Of a stretch of DNA of 64,000 bases, positions 1 through 8,114 are shown one piece after another. Every line of letters begins with the position of its first letter. The stretch's first letter is position 1. The translations under genes and the position numbers were made by a program. Origin of the DNA: Metasolibacillus sp. (lineage in GTDB: Bacteria; Bacillota; Bacilli; Bacillales_A; Planococcaceae); NCBI RefSeq assembly GCF_025291715.1, contig NZ_JAMBIZ010000002.1, forward strand, positions 62,001-126,000, read 5' to 3'. The notes beneath the pieces were generated by a model. The model did no database searches. It saw nothing but the letters and a program-made list of their open reading frames with translations, and was not told the origin of the DNA.

Positions 1-268
1 CCTCCACCTTCATTTGTGGGAAAATGCCGCGCTCCTCTGGCAAATAGCCAAGCAAGTCACGATTCACATTATTAATAGGCGTTCCTTCCCACGTAATCAC
101 GCCCTCTGTCGTCTCCTGCAAATCTAAAATCATGCGAAACGTTGTCGTTTTCCCTGCGCCATTTTGGCCAATTAATCCAAAAATCTCACCAGGTGAAATG
201 GAAAAATTTAAGCTTTGAACGGCTGTAAAATCTTTATAACGCTTCGTTACATTTTGTAATACTAACAA
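1..268 (-). CDS. ABC transporter ATP-binding protein (N-terminal part, runs off window)
   Basis: Only the first 89 codons are in the window. The protein begins LVLQNVTKRYKDF and has a complete Walker A motif (GQNGAGKTTT, about residues 34-43), followed by the Q-loop region (LGYLPEERGIFPQ). The PEERG form is typical of the NatA/DrrA type of ATPases that drive export or resistance permeases. I chose the TTG at 266-268 because AGAGAGGAG lies 9 bases upstream; an in-frame TTG at 278-280 sits directly against that ribosome site and is less likely. The substrate cannot be told from this fragment, and the permease would lie outside the window. Confidence 0.85.
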   Translation of the reverse strand, partial: MLVLQNVTKRYKDFTAVQSLNFSISPGEIFGLIGQNGAGKTTTFRMILDLQETTEGVITWEGTPINNVNRDLLGYLPEERGIFPQMKVE

Positions 269-328
269 ATCCTCCAACTCCTCTCTTTAACCCCGATAAT
301 CAATATACGACTAGATTGTGAAAATGTT

Positions 329-706
329 TCATCTTTTTTGAAAACTTTTCCCTTGCCACTGTCCTGTTGATATATAACTATCAGACAGCATTTCAGCATT
401 ATCAACAACCGTCTTTGGAAAGCCTTTCAATTTCAAAAGCTCTAACGCATTTTTTATATACGTATTGCCTTTATTTATAGCATAAGTGAAGCGATAAATT
501 TCAAATTATTATTTGTGTCTAAATTCAATTCATGCCATGTGTAATCATCGACAATATGTGTTGTACGCTGCTTATTGCGCCAATAGCTGCTAATCAATGA
601 TAAATGCCTAGCTTTCTTTGATTCCCCTTTGTTTAGTGCAATGTAATAGAAGATTGACGATTATTGAAAGTAGTACAAAGGCGATGATGATAATTGCTAT
701 TTTGAT
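329..706 (-). pseudogene. Decayed MutS-family ATPase gene (membrane-anchored type)
   Basis: Three pieces in different frames look like one ruined gene. The first (608-706) has a strong AGGAGG site 8 bases before an ATC codon where a start should be, then a hydrophobic segment (KIAIIIIAFVLLSIIVNLLL) and a basic tail. The second, in another frame (about 505-640), reads SSYWRNKQRTTHIVDDYTWHEL, resembling the region after the membrane segment in MutS-like proteins with an N-terminal helix. The third (329-about 515) reads GNTYIKNALELLKLKGFP followed by a short tail and TGA, like the C-terminal end of MutS ATPase domains. The ATPase core with Walker motifs is missing. Inferred lesions are start-codon loss, at least one frameshift and a large internal deletion. 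The family assignment is from memory of motifs. Confidence 0.55.
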
Positions 707-742
707 GTTAAAAACCTCCTTCTCACTTGTACTTTTCCAGTA

Positions 743-758
743 TAATAGAATTCTATTA
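743..758. promoter_or_regulatory. 16-bp perfect palindrome between the MutS relic and the Rgg-like gene
   Basis: TAATAGAATTCTATTA is its own reverse complement. It lies 46 bases before the Rgg-like start and overlaps plausible -10 hexamers on both strands (TATAAT at 741-746 on plus; TATAAT at 758-763 on minus). It may be an operator for autoregulation or just overlapping divergent promoters. Confidence 0.35.
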
Positions 759-803
759 TTATAGAACAAAATATACGAATCGGAATATTTGGAGGTGAAG
801 ACG

Positions 804-1655
804 ATGGATTTTGGAGACACATTACAAAAAATACGGAAAAACCGGCAAATGACACAAAAGGAGCTTGCCTATGACATCGCTCAGCAAGGGACATACTCAC
901 GCATTGAACAAAGTAAGCTCGCCCTCAGTGCACAGCTTCTAGTCCAACTTACGACAAAATTAAATATGACGGTCAATGAATTTTTATATGTTCATACCAA
1001 TTACACAATAAATGCGCGTGAAAAATTAATTCAGGATTTTGCCCAGATGGACTTGACGACCTCTGCTGAAATCAAGAAAAATTTAATTTCCGTACAGCAA
1101 TATTTACAGCAGCATGACGATGAGGCTATTCAGCATATTGATTTGGCCTATCAAGCTCTGCTCATCTTAGTTGAACAGGACGATTTACTACAAGCGCGGC
1201 TTTTAGCAGAACAAATTTGGACAAAGATGCAAAAGCTTGACCATTGGTATCTCAATGATTTAGTTCTACTCAATGCAATTCTCTTTTTATTTCCGTTAGA
1301 TTCTGCCATTGAAATTGTTAGCATCGCGACAAAACGCCTTGATTTGTACAAAGATTATGAGAAGGATATGACCTACTTATCTATTTATTTTCATCTCGAT
1401 TTATGTATTTTATATGTAGAAAATAAAAAATATGCGACATGCCTCACATTGCTGGCACGTGTTTTCACGCAATTTAAACAAAAGCTCAGTTATCAAATGC
1501 TTAGCTATATTTATACTTACAAAGCGATTTGCCTGTTTCATTTAGGGCAACCGAATGAGGAAGTTATTCAGCAGCTAACAACCTTGCTCACATTGTATGA
1601 AGATGAGGACAATTTGACGGCACTGTTACATGAGATTTCCGTACAATGCTCATGA
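804..1655 (+). CDS. Rgg/GadR/MutR-family transcriptional regulator
   Basis: 283 residues. Residues 1-60 form an XRE-type helix-turn-helix (LQKIRKNRQMTQKELAYD, then YSRIEQSK). The rest is all-helical, with the DHWYLNDLVLLNAILFLFP segment typical of the Rgg C-terminal peptide-binding repeat domain. Family members bind short peptides or act as stand-alone activators. The ATG at 804 has GGAGGTGA 6 bases upstream; an in-frame TTG at 789 lies before that site and is not used. The gene stands alone, with no obvious target operon or peptide gene: its divergent neighbour is the wrecked MutS gene. No good terminator follows, only the hairpin shared with the convergent amidase gene. Confidence 0.75.
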   Translation: MDFGDTLQKIRKNRQMTQKELAYDIAQQGTYSRIEQSKLALSAQLLVQLTTKLNMTVNEFLYVHTNYTINAREKLIQDFAQMDLTTSAEIKKNLISVQQYLQQHDDEAIQHIDLAYQALLILVEQDDLLQARLLAEQIWTKMQKLDHWYLNDLVLLNAILFLFPLDSAIEIVSIATKRLDLYKDYEKDMTYLSIYFHLDLCILYVENKKYATCLTLLARVFTQFKQKLSYQMLSYIYTYKAICLFHLGQPNEEVIQQLTTLLTLYEDEDNLTALLHEISVQCS

Positions 1656-1685
1656 AAAAAAGTGTAAGGACCCCCTCCTTACACT
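1654..1685 (-). terminator. Terminator of the amidase gene
   Basis: A 10-bp stem (AGTGTAAGGA / TCCTTACACT) with a 5-base loop, followed on the minus strand by a run of about eight T. It may also stop plus-strand reading from the regulator gene. Confidence 0.8.
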
Positions 1686-1718
1686 TTCCACCGTGAATTC
1701 ACCTGTCTTGTGGGCGAA

Positions 1719-2228
1719 TTAGGACTTTAGCGCCCCCACAATTGCCTGACAAATTGCTTCAAAATGACGCTTGTAACAAGCAACATCTTCCTTTGAATTA
1801 ACAAAGCATACTTCAATAAGTATGGCTTGTGGCAAGGCGTTTAAAAAGGCTAAATCGTTCCGCCGTTTAGCACCGCGGTTGCGTAAGCCGCTCGCCTTGC
1901 TAATGGCTGCGCTTACCTTGGAAGCAAGCTGCTGCATTTCTGCTCTCGCGTAAAGCACCTCTGTTCCTAGCCCGCCGGCTGTCGCTTTTGCGACCGCATT
2001 AAAATGGATGCTAACATGTAAGCCCTTGCCCTTTTGGTGTGCATGAATTAAATAGTTTAAATTTTGTCGCTGATTTTTGGACACATTATCGAAAATGACG
2101 CGCACTTCTACACCCGCTTGCTGCAATAAGCTTGCTACCCGCTTTACAACGCGCCTTGCCTCTGTTACTTCATCTATATAGCCTACTGCTCCTGTCCCAA
2201 CATGCCAATGTCCTGCGCTGATATTCAT
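1719..2228 (-). CDS. N-acetylmuramoyl-L-alanine amidase (Amidase_3 family)
   Basis: 169 residues, a catalytic domain alone. It should cut the bond between N-acetylmuramic acid and L-alanine of peptidoglycan. Zinc-site residues are visible in order: His of SAGHWH near the N-terminus, Glu in VTEARR, His in SIHFNA, and the catalytic Glu in LIEVCFVN. There is no signal peptide and no wall-binding repeat, so it is either released without Sec (phage or mother-cell style) or acts during lysis or sporulation. The second ATG (2228) is preferred because the G-rich ribosome site AAGGGGGGG is 6 bases upstream of it and too close to the ATG at 2234. Confidence 0.85.
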   Translation of the reverse strand: MNISAGHWHVGTGAVGYIDEVTEARRVVKRVASLLQQAGVEVRVIFDNVSKNQRQNLNYLIHAHQKGKGLHVSIHFNAVAKATAGGLGTEVLYARAEMQQLASKVSAAISKASGLRNRGAKRRNDLAFLNALPQAILIEVCFVNSKEDVACYKRHFEAICQAIVGALKS

Positions 2229-2314
2229 TTGCATTCCCCCCCTTATTTGTTTATATAGGGAACGCTATATAAAAAGGGACATATAGAGCAAATTTCCCTA
2301 CATGTCCCACTACT

Positions 2315-2908
2315 TTAAATTAATGTTTCAATACAAATTTCAATCGCTGCATTTAAGTCAGCCTGTGACCAGCTTGGTACTTTGCCTTCCTCAATGGCTA
2401 GCTGGTGTGATGCAGGAATATGGATAAAGCCTGCTGGAATAGCTCCTTTTGTTTCATATAGCAATGTATACATTAATAAATTACATACATATGTACCCGC
2501 TGTGTTGGAAATGGTAGCTGGGTAACCTGCATCCTTCAAGCGGTTGACCATCTCACGAATTGGCAATGTAGAAAAATAGCCATCTGCCCCGTCCTCAGCA
2601 ATCACTTCATCTGTCGGTGTATGACCTGAATTATCCTTTGCTCCATCCATTACATTAATGGCGATACGCTCTGGAGTAATTTTACTGCGTCCACCTGCAA
2701 GTCCAAGCGCAATAACCGCATCTGGCTTTTCCTCTATTAAGAGCTGACGAATATGCTGCTGTGCAGCCCCAAATTCTACAGGTAACACCTTGCCAACAAT
2801 TTGGTAATGACCGATTGCTTTGCCATCTAATGCTTTCACTACTTCCTCTGTCGGGTTTAATGTAAATTGTAAAAATGGCTCAAAGCCTGTCACTAATAAT
2901 TTTTTCAT
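2315..2908 (-). CDS. pcp: Pyroglutamyl-peptidase I (pyrrolidone-carboxylate peptidase)
   Basis: 197 residues, cytoplasmic cysteine peptidase (family C15) that removes N-terminal pyroglutamate from peptides. The N-terminal GFEPF signature is present. Catalytic residues match the family: Glu80 in ITPERIAIN, Cys142 in NTAGTYVCN and His163 in GFIHIP. The start is the ATG at 2908 (MKKLLVTGFEPF) with GAGGGGG upstream; reading further upstream overlaps the preceding gene. It follows the SUKH gene with only 2 bases between that stop and this ATG, so the two are co-transcribed and likely coupled. Confidence 0.93.
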   Translation of the reverse strand: MKKLLVTGFEPFLQFTLNPTEEVVKALDGKAIGHYQIVGKVLPVEFGAAQQHIRQLLIEEKPDAVIALGLAGGRSKITPERIAINVMDGAKDNSGHTPTDEVIAEDGADGYFSTLPIREMVNRLKDAGYPATISNTAGTYVCNLLMYTLLYETKGAIPAGFIHIPASHQLAIEEGKVPSWSQADLNAAIEICIETLI

Positions 2909-2910
2909 TG

Positions 2911-4179
2911 CTAGTTCCCCCTCTGTTGTTTTAATAACCAATTATCCAAACCATTTAAAGCTTGACTAAATAGCTTTTTATTTTTTTGTAATACCTCATG
3001 CTTTTCCCAAAAAGCTAACAACGGACGCCATTTTTCTGTTTTCACAACAGATGTAGGAACAATTTCTCCTCGCATCATGCAATGAATCGCATGAATGGCT
3101 ATCAGCCTTTCCACTTCACGTCCATTCAGCCATTCTAACAATCGCTCAGCACTTGGCTGTGATTGTGCTAACAGGATGTCCCAGCCATCGATTGGAAAAG
3201 CTACGGTATTTTGCATCCATTCAATGATAGATGGATGCTGAAAATGACGCAGCCTCTGCAAAGCGGTATAGCCATTTACTTTATCCTTTTCTATATCGTT
3301 AAGAATAAGTGATAGCCCTTCTTCGCTTGGCAAGCATTGTGCAGTCAAATAATCGCGCAGCCCACTTGCTATGTTGCTATCCTTTTGCCAAAGCGCTCTC
3401 ACCCACTGCACAGCCTCGCTAGCACAAACATTGACTAATATATCACTCCATGCTTTTTGGTTGGTGGTTGATTGCTCTTGCTCGATATTTTGACGTAGCA
3501 CCTGATAAATTTGCTCTTTGTCAAACTGTAAAAAGGCCTGCTGTACCTCTGTCTCTTTTATACCGTGCATAGAAGCATATAAAAGCAAGCTATGTAAGCT
3601 CAATTTAGCTTGCTGTAAATTAGAGATGCTATATTGCTCAAGCCAATCCAGCCATATTTGTGAGCTAGTTAGCTGGAGGTTTAATCCTGTCGTATCACAA
3701 AACTGACGATGCTGCCCACAATCTATGCCTATGCAGCCTAAAGTGGTTATCGCATCGACATAGCTTTGGAAATTAGTCGCAAGGTAATCGTATTGATCCT
3801 CCTCATGGCTCCAGCACCAAATCGTTGCATCTTCAAGCTTTATCAGAACTGCATCCCCATTACGCGCTGAATGAAATTGCAAATATAGCCGCTCGTCTGG
3901 TACATACAAATTTGCCAAGCTCCATCCAAAATCGCCTGAAGGGATATCTGTTAGCTCAGATGGAATAATTACTTCATCAGGTAACGTCCAATACACATCT
4001 ACTTGCTGTGAGCACTTTTGCAATACTTGACGAAACTCAGATGGGATTTGTATGCCAAGCTGTGCCTCTACTTGCTGTAGCTCTTGCTCTGTTGCGACAG
4101 GCTGTATATCAATTGGCTGTACAAAGGCTCCCTGTCGCTTTAAATTTTTGGCTAATTGCTGCCAGCGCTCTATCCACAT
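2911..4179 (-). CDS. SMI1/KNR4 (SUKH) domain protein with a long helical C-terminal region
   Basis: 422 residues. Residues about 25-160 look like a SUKH-1 domain: ATEQELQQVEAQLGIQIPSE, then the tryptophan-rich middle (GDFGWSLANLY, IWCWSHEEDQYDYLATNF). The remaining 260 residues are mostly helical and unrecognised. SUKH proteins often serve as immunity proteins against polymorphic toxins, but many are solitary with unknown roles; no toxin gene is nearby. The second ATG (4179) is favoured because AGAGGTG lies 7 bases upstream. It sits between a small membrane protein gene and pcp, all on one strand with short gaps, so it is probably in an operon of at least three genes. Confidence 0.65.
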   Translation of the reverse strand: MWIERWQQLAKNLKRQGAFVQPIDIQPVATEQELQQVEAQLGIQIPSEFRQVLQKCSQQVDVYWTLPDEVIIPSELTDIPSGDFGWSLANLYVPDERLYLQFHSARNGDAVLIKLEDATIWCWSHEEDQYDYLATNFQSYVDAITTLGCIGIDCGQHRQFCDTTGLNLQLTSSQIWLDWLEQYSISNLQQAKLSLHSLLLYASMHGIKETEVQQAFLQFDKEQIYQVLRQNIEQEQSTTNQKAWSDILVNVCASEAVQWVRALWQKDSNIASGLRDYLTAQCLPSEEGLSLILNDIEKDKVNGYTALQRLRHFQHPSIIEWMQNTVAFPIDGWDILLAQSQPSAERLLEWLNGREVERLIAIHAIHCMMRGEIVPTSVVKTEKWRPLLAFWEKHEVLQKNKKLFSQALNGLDNWLLKQQRGN

Positions 4180-4191
4180 CAGCATACACCT

Positions 4192-4584
4192 CTAAAATCC
4201 GTATTTTCTGAATAATTTATGTAGGAAGGTTTTCACAAAATAAAAAATAATAGCTGCGCTCGCTCCAAATAACATGATGACTCCTAGCGGTCCACCTGTC
4301 GCTGCAAATGCAAGGAAATAATAAGGAATCATCAATAGTGCCCCAAACGCTGCATACGCTAATATTTCAAATGAAGGCCAGCTCCAAAAGCGGTCAAGTA
4401 ACATGGAGATAGGAATCCCCCCTAAAAAATAGGCAGGTGCACTTAATAAGAAAAACATTTGAAACAGCTTGGGAAATGGGAATAACTCCTCTTCTGGTGT
4501 AAAGCCTGCGTAGGCAAACAATGCGCTAAGTAGCAATGTTGCAATAATCGCGATGACGCTTTTTCGAGCAATTTCTTTTAGCAT
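4192..4584 (-). CDS. Small integral membrane protein, unknown function
   Basis: 130 residues with about four hydrophobic segments (SVIAIIATLLLSALFAYAG; FQMFFLLSAPAYFLGGI; FEILAYAAFGALLMIPYYFLAF; LGVIMLFGASAAIIFYFV) and a basic C-terminal tail. I do not recognise the family. The start at 4584 has GAGG 6 bases upstream; the upstream ATG at 4596 precedes that site. It is 12 bases upstream of the SUKH gene on the same strand, so membrane protein, SUKH protein and pcp likely form one transcript. Confidence 0.75.
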   Translation of the reverse strand: MLKEIARKSVIAIIATLLLSALFAYAGFTPEEELFPFPKLFQMFFLLSAPAYFLGGIPISMLLDRFWSWPSFEILAYAAFGALLMIPYYFLAFAATGGPLGVIMLFGASAAIIFYFVKTFLHKLFRKYGF

Positions 4585-4660
4585 ACAAAACCTCATTTAA
4601 TCGTTTTCATTTATTTTAGCATAAAATGAAGCTGCAATCATTGAAGATTTTACTTCGATA

Positions 4661-4686
4661 AAAAAGCTGCTGGAAAAGCAGCTTTG
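4661..4686 (-). terminator. Terminator of the TelA-family gene
   Basis: A 9-bp stem (AAAGCTGCT / AGCAGCTTT) with a short loop, then a T run on the minus strand. Confidence 0.8.
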
Positions 4687-4708
4687 CCTTTTCCAACAGC
4701 CTTGTTCA

Positions 4709-5860
4709 TTACATTTTCTTTAATTTTTCATATTCTAACTGCAGTTTTTCAATACGCTTGCGACCTTCTTCGCGGTTGCGAATCGTTTCTTCTTGAATTT
4801 GCTTCGTTTCCTCAATGCCTGCCATAATTGTTTGCCATGTCGTTTCAATCGTATCGATTGTAATGCTTGGGCTACCCGCTGTTCTTGCAATATTAACAGA
4901 GTTTTGGCGAATATTTTGAGCATTGCGTACAAGCATTTCATTTGTGCGTTTGTCTAGCTCAATCATCGAATCCGCAACCAGCTTTTGGCGCTGCATCGTT
5001 ACCGCATGAACAAGCCCTTGTTTAAAAATAGGAATTGTTGTCACAAATGCCGAATTAATTTTCGCAATTAAATGGTTATTCCCTTGCTGCATTAGACGAA
5101 TTTGTGGCGCTGATTGGAATGACACTTGCTGTGCCATTTCTAAATCGTAGCGACGCTGCTCCAATAATTCAATTGCTCGCTGCACTGTTTCATATTCTAA
5201 AATGGCTACTTGGTCACCTGCATTCGCCTGCGCCTCTAATGATGGTAGCTGACTATTTAGCTCCTCCACCTTCACTTCGACAGCTGCAATATGCTCGCTT
5301 AAACTATGGAAATAGTTTAAGTTTTCATCATACATTTGCTCAAGCTCCATCGTATTGCGCTTCATTTCTACTTCGTATTTTTGAATTTCGTTGTAAACAG
5401 CATCAACTTCCTTGTTCATCGTATCGTATTTGGATAACAGTTTCTCTAGCTGCTCCTTGCTTTTCGAAAACAAGCGTTTAATTAGGCCACCTTTTTTCTT
5501 CTCCTCCTGCTCAAAGTCTTTCGGATCAAAGCGGTCCATAATCGTATTTAAATTGCGGAGCAGCTCACTTGAACGCTCTAGCTTACTCGTTTTAATTGTC
5601 GATAGCATGCGATCAGAAAAAGTCGAAATGCCCTTCGCTGTGTCCTTGCCAAATTCCAATACTGCAATTTGATTATGCACATCGATTTTGTTGGCTAATG
5701 CACGCACTTGTGGCTCAGATTTTAAAGCAATTTGACGCTTGCGAATTTGCGAATATTCCTCATTCGAAACAAGCTGCTGTGGCTCAGCTTCTACGATTTC
5801 ATTTGTTATTTTTTCACGCGTTTCTAAATCTTCAAATAATGGATTTTTATATTCAGACAT
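4709..5860 (-). CDS. TelA-family toxic anion resistance protein
   Basis: 383 residues, soluble and largely coiled coil. The sequence pattern (ERSSELLRNLNTIMDRFDPKDF; long helices; PQIRLMQQGNNHLIAKINSAFVTTIPIFKQGL; MIELDKRTNEMLVRNA) fits the TelA/KlaA family, which includes B. subtilis YceH. Members are linked to tellurite and other envelope or oxidative stresses and often occur beside ter genes, but no TerD-type gene is here, so the role is inferred from family only. The start at 5860 has GGGGG 6 bases upstream; the ATG at 5866 overlaps that site. Confidence 0.85.
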   Translation of the reverse strand: MSEYKNPLFEDLETREKITNEIVEAEPQQLVSNEEYSQIRKRQIALKSEPQVRALANKIDVHNQIAVLEFGKDTAKGISTFSDRMLSTIKTSKLERSSELLRNLNTIMDRFDPKDFEQEEKKKGGLIKRLFSKSKEQLEKLLSKYDTMNKEVDAVYNEIQKYEVEMKRNTMELEQMYDENLNYFHSLSEHIAAVEVKVEELNSQLPSLEAQANAGDQVAILEYETVQRAIELLEQRRYDLEMAQQVSFQSAPQIRLMQQGNNHLIAKINSAFVTTIPIFKQGLVHAVTMQRQKLVADSMIELDKRTNEMLVRNAQNIRQNSVNIARTAGSPSITIDTIETTWQTIMAGIEETKQIQEETIRNREEGRKRIEKLQLEYEKLKKM

Positions 5861-6048
5861 ATGCATCCCCCAATTCTTATAATACTACTATTGTACATTA
5901 TTTTTTCCATACTACTATATACGAAAGATTATGTCGAAAGTTTCACTAATAATTTTCGACAAAATTTTCTGATTATTCTTCACAATTCAGTTTTTGTATA
6001 TTATCATTGTATAAACTCATATCAGTACAAGAGAGGGGCGAAAAAGCA

Positions 6049-8064
6049 ATGCGCAGACAACTATCTTTAAAAGGAAAAATATTAATCCCACTACTTATCA
6101 CATTAATCGTTGCTTTTATCGCAATGATGTTATTTATTTCAACTATTAATAGCAGGGCATTAAAAAAAGATGCCATGCTACAAAGCGAAACAATGTTAGA
6201 AAGTACAACAGCTATTATTCAGGCTTATTTTGAGCGCTATCGCGACGGTTTATCTCTTCTGATGAATAATGAGCAATTTGTTGCTGCGGCAACAAGCTCT
6301 GTAACGACAAATGAAATCGAAGTTGATACGATTTTTGAAGCGTTATTACCATTTACAGAAATTTATGAAGGTGTGTCAAATGTTTATATTAGCTTAAATA
6401 ATGGTAGAACGATTGCCGCACCTGTCAACAATGTACCAGCAAATATCGACCCACGCGACCGTCCATGGTATGTGGATGCGGTTAAAGTCGGAGGAATTGT
6501 CATTGGCGAACCGTATGTGGATGCTATTTCTGGTGAAAAAGTTATTACGATTTCACAGCCACTTTATTCTCAAACGAATCAATTAGTTGGAGTTATTGGA
6601 GCTGACATTAGTTTAACCTACTTAATTGAGACGCTTAATACCATTAATCCAGGCTATGATGGGGACGTTTTCCTCGTTAGTGCTATTGGTAATCCGATTG
6701 TTCATCATACAATTGAAGATGAAAATCTTTTTGAGCTCCCTGCTTATTCATTTTTAAAGTCGCTTGATGACACTGATTTCACAGTTAATCATCAGCAGCT
6801 TGATAATCAGCTAGTCGTTTATAAAAAAATTGAAGGTGTACAATGGGTTGTTGGTAGCGATTATGAAATGAAAAACATTAATGCGATTGCTAATTCTACA
6901 ACGAAAATATTGCTTATCACCTTTTCTGTTGTCCTTGTCATTATTACAATTTTAATGCTATTCATCGTCAGCCGCCTGATTCGTCCAATTACAGCGCTTG
7001 AAAAGGTGGCACAGCAATTAGCGACTGGTGATTTAACTGTACAATTGCAAGCAACGACAAATGATGAGGTTGGCAGCTTAGCGAAAGCATTTGGTGATAT
7101 GGTAAGTAAAACGAGCAATACTATTCGTAATATTCAGCAATCGATTTATAAATTGAGCCTATCTTCCAATAGCTTAACAGCTTATTCAGAGGAAATGAAT
7201 GCGACAAGTGATGAAATTGCCACAGCTACCATGTCCATTTCGGATGATGCAGCGCTCGTTAATACAGAGGCAAATAAAGCAGCAGAGCTATCAGACTCCT
7301 TGCAGCAGCAAATGCAAAAAATCCATGATAATACAACAGTCCTTTCATCCACTGCTCAAACAGTTGATGAGGTTGGCTCACAAGCGATACAGCAAATTGA
7401 TTATTTAGAAGAAACAAATCATTCAATGCAAGCTAAAATTCAACATATGCAAGCGATTATGACAAAGCTTGAACAGGATATGGCGAAAATTGAAAGCATT
7501 GCAACATTTATTACAACGATTTCAGGACAAACAAATTTATTGGCATTAAATGCTTCTATTGAAGCAGCGCGCGCTGGTGAGCATGGTAAAGGCTTTGCAG
7601 TCGTAGCAGATGAGGTACGCAAACTAGCGGAGCAATCGGCACAGGCAGCTGCGGATGTTCAGCTATCTATTCAGGAAATTTTAAATCAATCAAAAGTTGC
7701 GACAGCTGAAATGCAATCAACAAATGAACAGTTCGCTGTTCAAATAAATGCAGTTGAAGAAACGACATCTGCCTTCCAGCAAATGTCGCAGCATGTAACA
7801 AATATGCTTTCAGCTATTCATGCAATCAATGAAGAAGTGTCCTCTGCCACTTCCCTATCTTCAACAATACAGCATCAAATGCACGAAATTTTAAATGCAA
7901 GCGATCAAACACTTGCCGCAACAGAACAAGTGACAAGCTCTACACTTGAGCAGACCGAAGCAACAAAAACAGTCGCAATGGCATCAGAGGAGCTGCTATT
8001 AATGAGTCAGGAAATGGAAAGACAAATCGATCAATTCAAAGTTGCTGACACTCCAGAAAGCTAG
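6049..8064 (+). CDS. Methyl-accepting chemotaxis protein (dCache sensor)
   Basis: 671 residues. Membrane segments lie at about residues 10-32 and 285-307, enclosing an extracellular double-Cache domain ([33 protein letters not shown] are ligand-pocket type motifs, often for amino acids or organic acids). A HAMP domain follows ([20 protein letters not shown]), then a signalling domain with the conserved hairpin tip ([19 protein letters not shown]) that contacts CheA and CheW. The start has GAGAGGGG 7 bases upstream. It is a single-gene unit ending at a bidirectional terminator. A CheW homologue is at 26.5 kb, but no receptor-modifying genes are nearby. Confidence 0.95.
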   Translation: MRRQLSLKGKILIPLLITLIVAFIAMMLFISTINSRALKKDAMLQSETMLESTTAIIQAYFERYRDGLSLLMNNEQFVAAATSSVTTNEIEVDTIFEALLPFTEIYEGVSNVYISLNNGRTIAAPVNNVPANIDPRDRPWYVDAVKVGGIVIGEPYVDAISGEKVITISQPLYSQTNQLVGVIGADISLTYLIETLNTINPGYDGDVFLVSAIGNPIVHHTIEDENLFELPAYSFLKSLDDTDFTVNHQQLDNQLVVYKKIEGVQWVVGSDYEMKNINAIANSTTKILLITFSVVLVIITILMLFIVSRLIRPITALEKVAQQLATGDLTVQLQATTNDEVGSLAKAFGDMVSKTSNTIRNIQQSIYKLSLSSNSLTAYSEEMNATSDEIATATMSISDDAALVNTEANKAAELSDSLQQQMQKIHDNTTVLSSTAQTVDEVGSQAIQQIDYLEETNHSMQAKIQHMQAIMTKLEQDMAKIESIATFITTISGQTNLLALNASIEAARAGEHGKGFAVVADEVRKLAEQSAQAAADVQLSIQEILNQSKVATAEMQSTNEQFAVQINAVEETTSAFQQMSQHVTNMLSAIHAINEEVSSATSLSSTIQHQMHEILNASDQTLAATEQVTSSTLEQTEATKTVAMASEELLLMSQEMERQIDQFKVADTPES

Positions 8065-8072
8065 CCATATAA

Positions 8073-8103
8073 AAAAGTGCCTGATAGTTTCGAGGGCACT
8101 TTT
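8073..8103. terminator. Bidirectional terminator between convergent genes
   Basis: Stem AAAGTGCC / GGCACTTT with A-rich left and T-rich right flanks, serving both the chemoreceptor and the SLH protein genes. Confidence 0.8.
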
Positions 8104-8114
8104 CTTATATTTCT

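Noticed and set aside
608..706. A short hydrophobic peptide gene divergent from the Rgg-like gene, suggestive of a streptococcal-type signalling peptide
   Set aside because: There is no ATG, GTG or TTG; the peptide continues as MutS-like sequence in another frame and so is better read as the membrane segment of a decayed gene.
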